Source: JAGLQA01 sp023135565 (lineage in GTDB: Bacteria; Acidobacteriota; Aminicenantia; UBA2199). Taken from it: DNA of 29,729 nucleotides. This document shows, piece by piece, positions 13,973-21,128 of the stretch. The stretch lies in contig DAOWCY010000076.1 of NCBI GenBank assembly GCA_030639305.1, positions 1 to 29,729 of the forward strand, in the 5' to 3' direction. Within the stretch, counting starts at the first letter, position 1, and each line of letters opens with the position of its first letter. The translations under genes were made by a program, and so were the position numbers. The notes beneath the pieces are model-generated. The model saw only the letters and a list, made by a program, of their open reading frames with translations, was not told the DNA's origin and did not search any database.

Positions 13973-15895
13973 CTATAGTTTTCCCTGTTTTTTTAGTTTC
14001 CCGACTATCTTCTCCATGTGCGAAACCATGCGGTCAAATCGCTTGAAAGCAGCGTCAGACGGGGCTGTTGTAGTCATGTCTACGCCGGCCAATTTTAAGG
14101 TGTCTAAAGGATAACGACTGCCTCCGGCGGATAAGAAAGCAAGATACTTTGCCCGTTCCGCTTTGCCTCCTTTCAGCACCATTTCAGTCAGGGCCTGCGA
14201 AGCAATCATCCCCGTGCTGTAGGTGTAGACATAATAGTTTAAGAAAAAATGAGGCACAGCGGCCCATTCATTCTGTATGAAATCCCCTACTTCGACGATG
14301 CCTTTGTCATGGCCGTAATAAAAGCGGGTCAATTCGAGATACTTCTTATTAAGCCATTTGGCAGTGAGAGCTTTTCCCGCTTCCACCCGGCGGTGCATGG
14401 CCAGTTCAAACTCGGCAAATAAGGTCTGCCGGTAAACCGTGCCGCGGAAACGATTGAGAAAACCGTCGATAATAAACAGTTTGAAAAGATCATCTTTTTC
14501 GTTTTTTAACAAATAATCCATCAATATGTTTTCATTAAAAGTAGAGGCGATCTCAGCCAGGAATGTGGGGTATTCAACTTCGGCAAAATGCTGGGTTTTA
14601 GCGGAAAAATACGAGTGCATGGCATGTCCCAATTCGTGGGCCAGGGTGGAAAGAGTGGCATAGCTGCCGTTATAATTCATTTTGATATAAGGATGTACGC
14701 CGTAAAGACCACCGGAATATGCGCCGGTCTGCTTGCCTTTGTTATTATAGCGGTCTATCCAGCGGTTTTTAAAAGCCCTTTCCAGGCCCTGCCGGTACTC
14801 TTTTCCTAAAGGTTTCATCATTTTCAAAATGATGGCTTCGGCCTCATCCCAGGTATATTTTTTATCCACTGCTTTCACGGCAGAGGCATAGATGTCTTCA
14901 TAAATATGTTTATCGAAACCTAACAGTTCTTTTTTCAAATCTAAGTAGCGGTGCAGGGGAGCCAAATTCGCCTTCACTGATTTAATCAGGTTGTGAAAAA
15001 CCGCGGGATCGATATTATCGCCGAACAGCCGGGCGTCGAGGCAGTCTTTATACTTATGAACCCGGGCATTAAAAAGGTCTTTTTTTATACCGGCGTCTAA
15101 GAGTATAGCCAGGGTATTTTCAAATTTTTTGTGGTTCTTCCAGTAGGTGTGCATGACCAGGGTGCGGTCCGGCGCGTTCTTAGAATCCCTGTATTTGATA
15201 AAGTTGGCCCGGTGCAGTACGATCTTATTCCCGTCGGATAAGGTTAGCTCAGGAGCGGGAATTTCTACATCGTTGAGCATCCTGGCTGCCCTGGCCGCGG
15301 CTCCGGAAAATAATCCTGTTAAAGAATTGATCTCTTGTTTTTCGGTGGATAAAATATGCTCTTTTTCCCTGAAGGTTTGTTCCATGCCGAAAGCATAAGG
15401 TTCCAGTCCCGGTTTCACTTCGAGGTAGGCTTTGAATTTTTCTTCTCCTAATTCCAGGATATCGTCGTTCATAAAAGCCAGTTTAGACCTCATTTGCACA
15501 AAAATCACCTGCAGTTCGCCCTTCATTTGTTGGAAGACCGGGCTGCCCATATCGGCGTTGGCCTGGTGACCGGCATAAGAATATAATTTCTCGGCGGTTT
15601 TTTGGATATCGTCTAAGTACTGCAAGAAATCCAGCATCTTTTGCGGTGAAGCGGTCCAGTCTTTGCCAACGTTTTCGACCTCACCGATCTTTTTAATAAT
15701 CCGCTCTTTCTCTTTTTTCCATTCGTCCGCGGTGGGAAAGATATCTTCGATTTTCCAGGTATATTCTACCGGCACATCTTTCCTTGCGGTCATGGAGTAA
15801 TCGGGTATTTCTTTTTTGTTTTTACTGTCCGCGCCTACAGGCAGGAGCAGCGACACAATTAATACGATACACAACAACGCACTTTTTTTGTTCAT
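13973..15895 (-). CDS. pepF: Exported oligoendopeptidase F (M3 family)
   Basis: A 640-residue M3B metallopeptidase that cuts oligopeptides. The zinc motif HELGH is at 420-424 and the third ligand is Glu448 in FLAEIASTFNE, the family signature. The N-terminal helical domain (ETYSWKIEDIFPT-like, here VEYTWKIEDIFPTADEW near 43-60) is also typical of PepF. Unusually, there is a signal peptide (MNKKSALLCIVLIVSLLLPVG), so the enzyme should work in the periplasm or outside, unlike the cytoplasmic PepF of lactic acid bacteria. Length is otherwise normal. TAAGGAGT lies about seven bases before the ATG. Neighbours are unrelated genes, so it probably forms its own unit. It fits peptide scavenging. Confidence 0.93.
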   Translation of the reverse strand: MNKKSALLCIVLIVSLLLPVGADSKNKKEIPDYSMTARKDVPVEYTWKIEDIFPTADEWKKEKERIIKKIGEVENVGKDWTASPQKMLDFLQYLDDIQKTAEKLYSYAGHQANADMGSPVFQQMKGELQVIFVQMRSKLAFMNDDILELGEEKFKAYLEVKPGLEPYAFGMEQTFREKEHILSTEKQEINSLTGLFSGAAARAARMLNDVEIPAPELTLSDGNKIVLHRANFIKYRDSKNAPDRTLVMHTYWKNHKKFENTLAILLDAGIKKDLFNARVHKYKDCLDARLFGDNIDPAVFHNLIKSVKANLAPLHRYLDLKKELLGFDKHIYEDIYASAVKAVDKKYTWDEAEAIILKMMKPLGKEYRQGLERAFKNRWIDRYNNKGKQTGAYSGGLYGVHPYIKMNYNGSYATLSTLAHELGHAMHSYFSAKTQHFAEVEYPTFLAEIASTFNENILMDYLLKNEKDDLFKLFIIDGFLNRFRGTVYRQTLFAEFELAMHRRVEAGKALTAKWLNKKYLELTRFYYGHDKGIVEVGDFIQNEWAAVPHFFLNYYVYTYSTGMIASQALTEMVLKGGKAERAKYLAFLSAGGSRYPLDTLKLAGVDMTTTAPSDAAFKRFDRMVSHMEKIVGKLKKQGKL

Positions 15896-15989
15896 TAAAG
15901 ACTCCTTAATTTGATGTATAGGGTTTAAAAAAGTATACGGATTGAAAACACAAAAGGTTTTAAGTAGTTTCTACTATCGCCTCGGTTCC

Positions 15990-16028
15990 TGCCGCGAAGC
16001 GGCTAAGAGGGTGGGTGCGCCGTCCCCC
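15990..16028 (+). repeat. Dispersed repeat R2, copy a
   Basis: Starts with the hairpin GCCGC-GAA-GCGGC followed by TAAGAGGGTGGGTGCGCCG. Related copies at 16762-16790 (inverted), 16891-16915 and 20901-20938. It sits just past the stop of the TPR gene and may help end transcription. Confidence 0.75.
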
Positions 16029-16029
16029 C

Positions 16030-16575
16030 CTATTCTTCGGGTGTGCAGTATCTTTTTATCATATTTTCCGCTGCCCCATGCCCTAAAGCTTTCGCTCTTT
16101 CAAAATCCTCGCAGGCGCTGCCGATCTCTATATCCTCTACATAAGTTTTGGCCATCCCTCTCATATAATAAGCTTCCGCGTCTTTGGCGCTTTTGGCAAT
16201 GGTTTTATCGAAATCCGAAATCGCCCCGGGATAATTTCTTTGATAGTATTTACACAGCCCCCGGTTGTAATAGGCATCGACATTTTCGGAGTTTAATTGG
16301 ATTACCTGGTTGAAATCCACTATTGCCGCATCTAAGTTTTTTAGAACATACTTCGCCAATCCCCTATTCTGGTACGCATCTTCATATGCAGGGTCTGAGG
16401 CGATGGCTTTGTCGTATTCCACGATAGCTTCAGTATATTTCCCGGCATTATAAAGCTCATCCCCATTTTTAAGAAATTCCTTAGCCTGGGCCTGTTCTCT
16501 ATCGTCCAAAGAGAACATCAGCGTACATAGGAATACTAACATAATTAAAAATGAAAATTGTTTTTTGTTTTTCAT
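16030..16575 (-). CDS. Exported TPR-repeat protein
   Basis: A 181-residue protein with a signal peptide (residues 1-22) and about four tetratricopeptide repeats: NGDELYNAGKYTEAIVEYDKAIASDP, a second at DAYQNRGLAKYVLKNLDAAIVDFNQVIQLNS, a third at DAYYNRGLCKYYQRNYPGAISDF, and a degenerate last one at EAYYMRGMAKTYVEDIEIGSACEDFERAKALG. It should be a periplasmic scaffold for protein contacts; no catalytic residues. AAGGAGG lies four bases before the ATG. A short reading frame for a cationic peptide ends 14 bases upstream, so the two are probably translated from one message. Ligand unknown. Confidence 0.85.
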   Translation of the reverse strand: MKNKKQFSFLIMLVFLCTLMFSLDDREQAQAKEFLKNGDELYNAGKYTEAIVEYDKAIASDPAYEDAYQNRGLAKYVLKNLDAAIVDFNQVIQLNSENVDAYYNRGLCKYYQRNYPGAISDFDKTIAKSAKDAEAYYMRGMAKTYVEDIEIGSACEDFERAKALGHGAAENMIKRYCTPEE

Positions 16576-16589
16576 GCTGCCTCCTTAAT

Positions 16590-16652
16590 TCAAATTTTTT
16601 TGAAAGGAAATAACCACTTCCATTTTCCTTTTAAAGATTTCTTTTTACTCAT
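16590..16652 (-). CDS. Cationic 20-residue peptide upstream of TPR gene
   Basis: A short frame encodes MSKKKSLKGKWKWLFPFKKI. It has a strong ribosome site, GAGGAGGT, eight bases before the ATG, and it stops 14 bases before the TPR gene's start, with the TPR gene's own AAGGAGG between. Eight of 20 residues are lysine, with two Trp and two Phe at its centre, so the peptide would be strongly basic and membrane-seeking. It may be a real microprotein or a leader peptide controlling the TPR gene. There is no conservation evidence available here. Confidence 0.5.
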   Translation of the reverse strand: MSKKKSLKGKWKWLFPFKKI

Positions 16653-16708
16653 AAAATTATACCTCCTCTAAACTATAGTTCGTAATAGTTCAGGTAATGA
16701 TTTTAAAT

Positions 16709-16732
16709 AAAAAAAAATCTTTTTTCAAGATT
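16709..16732 (-). terminator. Rho-independent terminator
   Basis: On the minus strand AATCTT, loop GAAAA, AAGATT, then seven T. It lies beyond the DUF4412-like gene and before the peptide/TPR unit, so it separates the two transcription units. The stem is short and AT-only, so termination may be partial. Confidence 0.6.
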
Positions 16733-16761
16733 AAGCTGCTATAAAATTACTCTGCCTCCGG

Positions 16762-16790
16762 CGGGGGGGCGGCGCACCCAACCTCTTAGC
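16762..16790 (-). repeat. Dispersed repeat R2, copy b
   Basis: Inverted copy: its complement reads GGCTAAGAGGTTGGGTGCGC, close to the copy at 15990. It abuts an R1 copy directly. Confidence 0.65.
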
Positions 16791-16849
16791 CTCCGGCGGC
16801 CCTGCCGGAGGCCAAACTTTTAAAAAAGTTTGAACAAAACTTCTTATGA
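16788..16849 (+). repeat. Dispersed repeat R1, copy d
   Basis: Direct copy with GCCTCCGGCGGCCCTGCCGG and the following AAAAAAGTTTGAACAAAACTT palindrome, as at 761 and 846. The tail is shorter. Together with R2 copies on both sides it fills the gap between the TPR and DUF4412-like genes. Confidence 0.8.
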
Positions 16850-16890
16850 GCGATACGTTTTGCTGCACAATAAACGGCCATCGTTGGCCC

Positions 16891-16915
16891 CTGCTGCGAA
16901 GCGGCTAAAACACGC
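16891..16915 (+). repeat. Dispersed repeat R2, copy c
   Basis: CTGCTGCGAAGCGGCTAAAA, a partial R2 copy. It overlaps the last codons of the DUF4412-like gene, whose stop (TAG on the minus strand) is inside the repeat. Confidence 0.6.
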
Positions 16916-17714
16916 CGAACTTTTTCTTCTTAGCCGGTTCTATGCGCTGGTAATCTGCGGGCACTTCGAAAAAAGATTTGGGGAAATTCTTAAATTTGAT
17001 GCCGGTCACTTCCATAGTGGTGCTGGTTTCGCTAATGACTTTGCTTTTCTTTTTACTCAACTGCAGGGTATGGGTTTCTATTTTTAAAGGAAAGCCGATT
17101 TTTTGCTGCTGCTCCTGCTGCTCTTTAATGAGCTGATCTAAGTCCGCGATACCTGTTTTATAGTCTTTTTTTAAGAAGGAGTCGTTGATTTCCTTTAAAC
17201 CTTTGAAATTCGGCACTGCCCAGATCTCTTTGACTTCATGGACTTTTATAGTCTTTTTAATGATAAGGATCTTCATTTTCATGGTGTAGTCTGTGGTGAT
17301 TTTCATGTGATTGCAGGTATAACCGGCGATTTGTTCTTTACCGAGCATCTCGCTGTCTATCGAATGATCGAGAATCCGGATCTTGACCAATTGTCCCAAA
17401 AAGCCCGTTAATTGCAGTAATGAATCTAAATTCAGTTCCATATAGGATTTTTCCACATCGTCTACGACATAGATATTATCTTCTTTGGACTTGAATAACC
17501 AGTAACCCTGCTGCGTATAAAAGGGATTCGCATTGGAAACCTCATCGAATACCTGCTTGAGATCGCCACCCTGGGCATAAATGTGGGCGATAACTCGGTT
17601 GTTTTGACCTTTCTTTTTTCCCTCGGTGATGATCTTGCTGGTCCATTCGATACCGGCGGAAGCAAGAGAGGTGAACACGAAAACTAATGTTAAAATCGTT
17701 AATAACTTTTTCAT
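16905..17714 (-). CDS. Exported DUF4412-like protein
   Basis: A 269-residue protein with a signal peptide ending near ASAG (residues 1-20). The body follows the pattern of DUF4412/LolA-like periplasmic proteins: alternating beta strands (YWLFKSKEDNIYVVDDVEKSYMEL), a central GKEQIAGYTCNHMKI motif that marks DUF4412, a later KEIWAVPNFKG strand, and a closing FKNFPKSFFEVPADY. Such proteins are thought to hold hydrophobic ligands, but no ligand is known. There is a Gln/Glu-rich linker near residue 200. It has its own promoter and AGGAGA ribosome site, and its stop codon lies in an R2 repeat. Confidence 0.7.
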   Translation of the reverse strand: MKKLLTILTLVFVFTSLASAGIEWTSKIITEGKKKGQNNRVIAHIYAQGGDLKQVFDEVSNANPFYTQQGYWLFKSKEDNIYVVDDVEKSYMELNLDSLLQLTGFLGQLVKIRILDHSIDSEMLGKEQIAGYTCNHMKITTDYTMKMKILIIKKTIKVHEVKEIWAVPNFKGLKEINDSFLKKDYKTGIADLDQLIKEQQEQQQKIGFPLKIETHTLQLSKKKSKVISETSTTMEVTGIKFKNFPKSFFEVPADYQRIEPAKKKKFGVF

Positions 17715-17739
17715 TTTTTATTCTCCTAAAATATAACCA

Positions 17740-17768
17740 ATTATATCACATTTCGTTCTTGGTTGCAA
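17740..17768 (-). promoter_or_regulatory. Promoter of the DUF4412-like gene
   Basis: TTGCAA (17763-17768), 17-bp spacer, TATAAT (17740-17745), with TGA directly before the -10 box (extended -10), minus strand. Confidence 0.7.
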
Positions 17769-17824
17769 CAGCAAAAATTATAATTTTGAAAAAACTTCTG
17801 TTGCATAAAGCGGACGGCGTCCGT

Positions 17825-18514
17825 TCACTCAGTATCCGTAACATTTATAAGTTCCATGACGGTAATAGATGCGCCGGGCTTATTTTTTCCCCGGTAACGC
17901 AAAAACTTCCCATCCACACTGTGGTACCAATAATGGCCGGTCCAAAATAGCGAAAGCAGGCCGGACAAAGATATCTCCACATGCACGGCTTCAACGTTTT
18001 TATCGTCTATCTTGATGGTCTCGGCTTTCTTCTTCTTGACGGAGAATTTTGTAATCTTCATATCCCCGGAACCGGAAGTGCCGATGGCCCAGAATTTCAA
18101 TTTTTTTTCTTTTGATAGGGCAAATTTTTCCAGCCCGATGTTGAACGACTGGTTCCAGGATAAATCGTTTATTTTATAGGTTTTCTTTATTTGTTTTCCC
18201 TTGTGGATGCCGTCTAAGAAAATATTATTCGCTTCCCTGCGGGCCGTAACTTTTGTTTTTTCTTCGGAGTTTTCGTACTGCCAGGAGAAAGCGGACAGGT
18301 TTGTATCGAGTTCAAATTTTTGATCGGTGTGTGTGTTCTCCTGTTTGTTTTCGGAACTGAGGCTGATGGAATAGCCCGAAGGAGATGTCGAGATAACAAA
18401 ATTATGTGTAGTTACCCGGTTTTTCGTTTTCTCTTCATAGCTCCTAACTTCGCTATATAATATAATGTTTATCAATAATACTATAATAGTAATTAGTACG
18501 CCTTTTTTGTTCAT
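17825..18514 (-). CDS. Exported protein of unknown function, DUF3108/6134-like
   Basis: A 229-residue protein with a signal peptide or anchor (residues 4-22). The rest is beta-rich: repeated YSISLSSENK-type strands, and a C-terminal part with VEAVHVEISLSGLLSLFWTGHYWYHSVDGKFLRYRG, which resembles the YWxHxDGxxLR strand of DUF3108- and DUF6134-type periplasmic proteins. I cannot name the family with confidence. GAGGAG is six bases before the ATG. It lies upstream of the DUF4412-like gene in the same orientation but 110 bases and a promoter apart, so it is likely separate. Confidence 0.6.
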   Translation of the reverse strand: MNKKGVLITIIVLLINIILYSEVRSYEEKTKNRVTTHNFVISTSPSGYSISLSSENKQENTHTDQKFELDTNLSAFSWQYENSEEKTKVTARREANNIFLDGIHKGKQIKKTYKINDLSWNQSFNIGLEKFALSKEKKLKFWAIGTSGSGDMKITKFSVKKKKAETIKIDDKNVEAVHVEISLSGLLSLFWTGHYWYHSVDGKFLRYRGKNKPGASITVMELINVTDTE

Positions 18515-18554
18515 GCTGTACTCCTCTGAACTCCTGCTCAGAATTTAAAAACTC

Positions 18555-18563
18555 ATTATATCA
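18555..18563 (-). promoter_or_regulatory. Extended -10 box
   Basis: TGATATAAT on the minus strand, the same extended -10 box as at the neighbouring gene (17740). No clear -35 box. Confidence 0.5.
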
Positions 18564-18760
18564 CAAAATGGGCGCTTTGCGTACCTATTTCATGACAGTT
18601 CTTTGGGCATGGGCTGAGGAAGATGGGTGGCTTTGTGGGAATTTCGGGACGGAGGGATTTTTCGCCTGTCCACAACCCGGACAAGCCGGAACCAAAAAGC
18701 TAAAAGTTGAAAATATTTTTTGGGCCTGTAAATGCTCTATAATAAACCCTTTCCAGTCTT

Positions 18761-18799
18761 GCAAAAAAATATTTTGCCGGAAAGTGGCAAAACTTTCCG
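18761..18799 (+). promoter_or_regulatory. Two hairpins before the MNT/HEPN operon
   Basis: GCAAAA with TTTTGC (18761-18777), then CGGAAAGT-GGCAAA-ACTTTCCG (18778-18799), a perfect 8-bp stem. They lie some 35-70 bp upstream of the -35 box and may be operator sites or a leftover terminator. Nothing else in 18564-18832 looks like a gene. Confidence 0.4.
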
Positions 18800-18832
18800 A
18801 TTAGGTAACCTTTTCTTCCTTTTTGCCTGAGG

Positions 18833-18861
18833 TTGATAAAATCCACAAAAGATACTATAAT
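18833..18861 (+). promoter_or_regulatory. Promoter of the MNT/HEPN operon
   Basis: TTGATA (18833-18838), 17-bp spacer, TATAAT (18856-18861). The transcript would begin near 18868, which rules out a start at 18823 for the next gene. Confidence 0.75.
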
Positions 18862-18891
18862 AAGACAGTAAGAATAAAGCGAGAATTAACG

Positions 18892-19227
18892 ATGATTGAA
18901 AAAGATTTAGATTCGAAAAAAAAGGCCGACGCCCAAAGAAAAGAGTTGTATACCCGCATGGCTAAGGAATGTGCCGTATTCCTGATCGACAAATATAAAG
19001 TGAATCGGGCCATTCTTATAGGCTCGTTGGTTAAGGGTGTTTTTCATGAAAGATCCGATATCGACTTAGTGATAGAAGGTCTGCCCCCGGAACTGTATAT
19101 CAAAGCATTAACCGAACTATACAACATCCTCCCACCGGGAGTAGAAATCAACTTGATTCCTTATGAAGATGCTTTCGATTCCATGAAAGAAAAAGCCGTG
19201 GCAGAAGGTCAACTCATTTATGGTTAA
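18892..19227 (+). CDS. mntA: MNT-domain nucleotidyltransferase antitoxin
   Basis: A 111-residue minimal nucleotidyltransferase. The motif GS-x10-D-x-D is intact: Gly44-Ser45, then Asp56 and Asp58, and a likely third carboxylate near EINLIP. In known MntA/HepT pairs this enzyme attaches AMP to the HEPN toxin's tyrosine and silences it. The start at 18892 is chosen because the promoter boxes fall inside the longer frame that begins at 18823; only a weak GAGAA ribosome site is visible. It overlaps the HEPN gene by eight bases. Function is by family and pairing, not tested. Confidence 0.85.
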   Translation: MIEKDLDSKKKADAQRKELYTRMAKECAVFLIDKYKVNRAILIGSLVKGVFHERSDIDLVIEGLPPELYIKALTELYNILPPGVEINLIPYEDAFDSMKEKAVAEGQLIYG

Positions 19228-19669
19228 TAATAAAGAATTAAAAGATATAGCAAAATTAGAAATTGCCAACCTGGAAAAACTGGTTAAAGAGATGGATTGC
19301 CTTTTAGCGGAACCGGAAGAGAAAAAAAACTTTGTAGAAGTAAGAGCAGCGGGAAGTATTTTACACGATTTTTATTGTGGCATAGAAAGAATTTTTGAAC
19401 GGATCGCATTGATAGTAGATAAAAATCTTCCTGATGGTTATAATTGGCACACCGAATTATTGTTCCGGATGGGGAAAAATATCGAAAACATCAGGGAAAG
19501 AATCATCTCGGAAAGTTTGACAGCGAAATTACATGAATTCCTCCGCTTTCGCCATCTGTTTAGGCACATTTATGGCTTCGAGCTAAAATGGGATAGAATC
19601 AAAATACTTTGCAGCGAAATGGCGAAAATACTGGAAGATTTTAAAAAGGAAATAATTGAGTTTCTTTAA
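19220..19669 (+). CDS. hepT: HEPN-domain toxin (HepT)
   Basis: A 149-residue all-helical HEPN protein. The RNase motif R-x4-H-x-Y is present as Arg111, His116 and Tyr118 (RHLFRHIY), the site where the MNT partner would add AMP. Hydrophobic heptads elsewhere fit the four-helix HEPN fold. It starts inside the last codons of the MNT gene (eight-base overlap), so the two are translationally coupled. Its toxin role is inferred from the pair. Confidence 0.85.
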   Translation: MVNNKELKDIAKLEIANLEKLVKEMDCLLAEPEEKKNFVEVRAAGSILHDFYCGIERIFERIALIVDKNLPDGYNWHTELLFRMGKNIENIRERIISESLTAKLHEFLRFRHLFRHIYGFELKWDRIKILCSEMAKILEDFKKEIIEFL

Positions 19670-19816
19670 GGTGCACGGTGCATGACTTTATGACTTTTTC
19701 GATGTGGGAGAAAATTTAGCCTGTCCCCTTTTTTTTACCTTTTTTTTACCGGATATTTTGATTGGTAGAAGATCAGCCGGTTTATTTGAGGAAACTCGGT
19801 CGATTTGAAGCCCAAG

Positions 19817-19832
19817 CGGTCGCTTGCGACCG
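19817..19832 (+). repeat. Perfect 7-bp hairpin
   Basis: CGGTCGC-TT-GCGACCG between the HEPN gene and the hydrolase; no T run follows. The 19670-19870 interval has no gene. Confidence 0.6.
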
Positions 19833-19871
19833 GCATCCGGCTGCTGCCGGGGAAATATAGGTGGAGTTTTA

Positions 19872-19917
19872 TTGAACGTATGGCTGCGCTGTGGTAAAAT
19901 AAGCTCCTGAAGGAGCT
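19872..19917 (+). promoter_or_regulatory. Promoter with inverted repeat over the start and ribosome site
   Basis: TTGAAC (19872-19877), 17 bp, TAAAAT (19895-19900). Directly after it, AGCTCCT-GA-AGGAGCT (19902-19917) is a perfect inverted repeat that contains the AGGAG ribosome site of the hydrolase, five bases before its ATG. If transcription starts near 19907 the repeat spans the start and is more likely an operator; a transcript from farther upstream would fold and hide the ribosome site. Confidence 0.55.
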
Positions 19918-19920
19918 AAA

Positions 19921-20682
19921 ATGAACAAATCGATTATCGATCACCGGATCGTTTCATCCCGTTACTTTTTTCCGCGCCCAGAACAGTTTGAAAATCCCTT
20001 CCGGGTGGACTGCGGCGAAGCACAACTGGCCTGCTATTACCGGCAAATAAACCCGGACGCCAAAACTATCGTTTTTTTTCACGGCAACGGCGAGGTGGTG
20101 GCCGACTATATCGAATTTTTTGTGCCCCTATTCGATCGCTTAGGCTGCAATAGTTTCCTGGCGGAATACCGCGGTTACGGCATGTCTACCGGGGACCCGG
20201 GGCTGGTAAGCATGTTGGCTGATGTGGAAACCATGATAAATACCCTCGGGCTGCCGCCGGAAAAGTTGATTTTTTTCGGCAGATCCGTAGGTTCGATCTA
20301 TGCCGTGCATGGGGCTTCTCTTTTTCCCAATGCCGGCGGACTGATTTTAGAGAGCGGCATTGCCGATGTGTTTGAACGGCTACTGCTGCGGGTGAGCCCG
20401 GAAGAACTTAACCTGACCATCGACGCATTGCAAATCGAAGTGGAAAAGCACTTCAATACGAAAAACAAACTACAAAAATATAAAGGCTCTGTACTCGTTA
20501 TGCACGCAAAACATGACAGCCTGGTTCATTTTGCCCACGGCCAAAAACTATACCAGTGGGCGGGCGCAGCCGAGGAATCTAAAACCTTAAAAATTTTCGA
20601 GCAGGGAGATCATAACGATATTTTCCCGGTCAACGCCCACGAGTACGTCCGCTTGCTGGACAATTTCGTAAGAACTCTTTAG
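19921..20682 (+). CDS. Alpha/beta hydrolase (serine aminopeptidase/ABHD17-like)
   Basis: A 253-residue cytoplasmic hydrolase with a complete triad by pattern: nucleophile Ser122 in GRSVGS (120-125), Asp199 in MHAKHDSLV and His231 in QGDHNDIF. The oxyanion loop HGNG is at 54-57. The fold and spacing match the serine-aminopeptidase S33/ABHD17 type of esterase or thioesterase. There is no signal peptide. It is a single-gene unit, with a promoter and an inverted repeat at the ribosome site. The natural substrate is not readable from the sequence. Confidence 0.88.
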   Translation: MNKSIIDHRIVSSRYFFPRPEQFENPFRVDCGEAQLACYYRQINPDAKTIVFFHGNGEVVADYIEFFVPLFDRLGCNSFLAEYRGYGMSTGDPGLVSMLADVETMINTLGLPPEKLIFFGRSVGSIYAVHGASLFPNAGGLILESGIADVFERLLLRVSPEELNLTIDALQIEVEKHFNTKNKLQKYKGSVLVMHAKHDSLVHFAHGQKLYQWAGAAEESKTLKIFEQGDHNDIFPVNAHEYVRLLDNFVRTL

Positions 20683-20736
20683 ACATCCTTGTATCTTTCT
20701 TAATCCGACTTTAGTCCGCATTTCTCACCAGGACAG

Positions 20737-20762
20737 TAGAGACGCAAAATTTTGCGACTCTA
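20737..20762. repeat. 26-bp near-perfect palindrome
   Basis: TAGAG-A-CGCAAAATTTTGCG-A-CTCTA. Only the A/A pair breaks symmetry. It has the look of the GCAAAATTTTGC-type dispersed palindromes of cyanobacterial and other environmental genomes. It lies 55 bases after the hydrolase stop and may form a terminator. Confidence 0.75.
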
Positions 20763-20821
20763 TGGTACTTTTTATTTATATGATTAATAAGCTCGAATAT
20801 TTGAATAAATCCTAATCTATA

Positions 20822-20860
20822 TTTGTAATTTGCAGTTTGTAATTTGCAGTTTGTAATTTG
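20822..20860 (+). repeat. 14-bp tandem repeat
   Basis: TTTGTAATTTGCAG occurs twice and then as a partial third copy. No gene is seen in 20683-21128 beyond repeats. Confidence 0.8.
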
Positions 20861-20900
20861 TTTCCTGGTGTGGATTTAGGATTTTCGGCTTTTTTGTTTA

Positions 20901-20938
20901 CTGCCGCGAAGCGGCTAAGAGGGCGCCCGCGCCGCGGG
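20901..20938 (+). repeat. Dispersed repeat R2, copy d
   Basis: GCCGCGAAGCGGCTAAGAGG followed by GC-rich GCGCCCGCGCCGCGGG, as at 15990. It lies between the 14-bp repeats and the receptor cassette. Confidence 0.75.
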
Positions 20939-21022
20939 CTTTGTCATGGTTGTGTCATAAAAACTTGCATCCTATCCATATATGACTAAAATAGGTATCT
21001 TGAAACTATCTAAAGAGGATAT

Positions 21023-21118
21023 TTTTTTTTCAAGACTAAGCTTAAAAAAAAACCACCTGACGGTGGGAATTTGAAATGTGTAAAACATGTTGTTAATTAC
21101 CGCCATGTAATGGTATAT
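21023..21118 (+). repeat. Inverted repeat, left arm of the receptor cassette
   Basis: About 96 bp that match, inverted, the sequence at 23395-23492 at roughly 85%. From outside in: an AT-rich stem (CAAG-ACTAA-GCTT within T and A runs), CCACC-TGAC-GGTGG, AAACATGTT, and the palindrome CCATGTAATGG (in 21104-21113). The receptor's GAGGT ribosome site follows immediately. Confidence 0.9.
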
Positions 21119-21128
21119 GAGGTTATAT

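Noticed and set aside
15942..16313. 123-residue plus-strand frame
   Set aside because: Crosses the R2 repeat and lies opposite the TPR repeats; no start signal.
18568..18804. 78-residue plus-strand frame
   Set aside because: No ribosome site, odd composition, and it runs through the hairpins before the MNT/HEPN promoter.
19690..19707. Shared 14-mer TTTTTCGATGTGGG also found near 25126
   Set aside because: Too short and without matching flanks to support a shared element.
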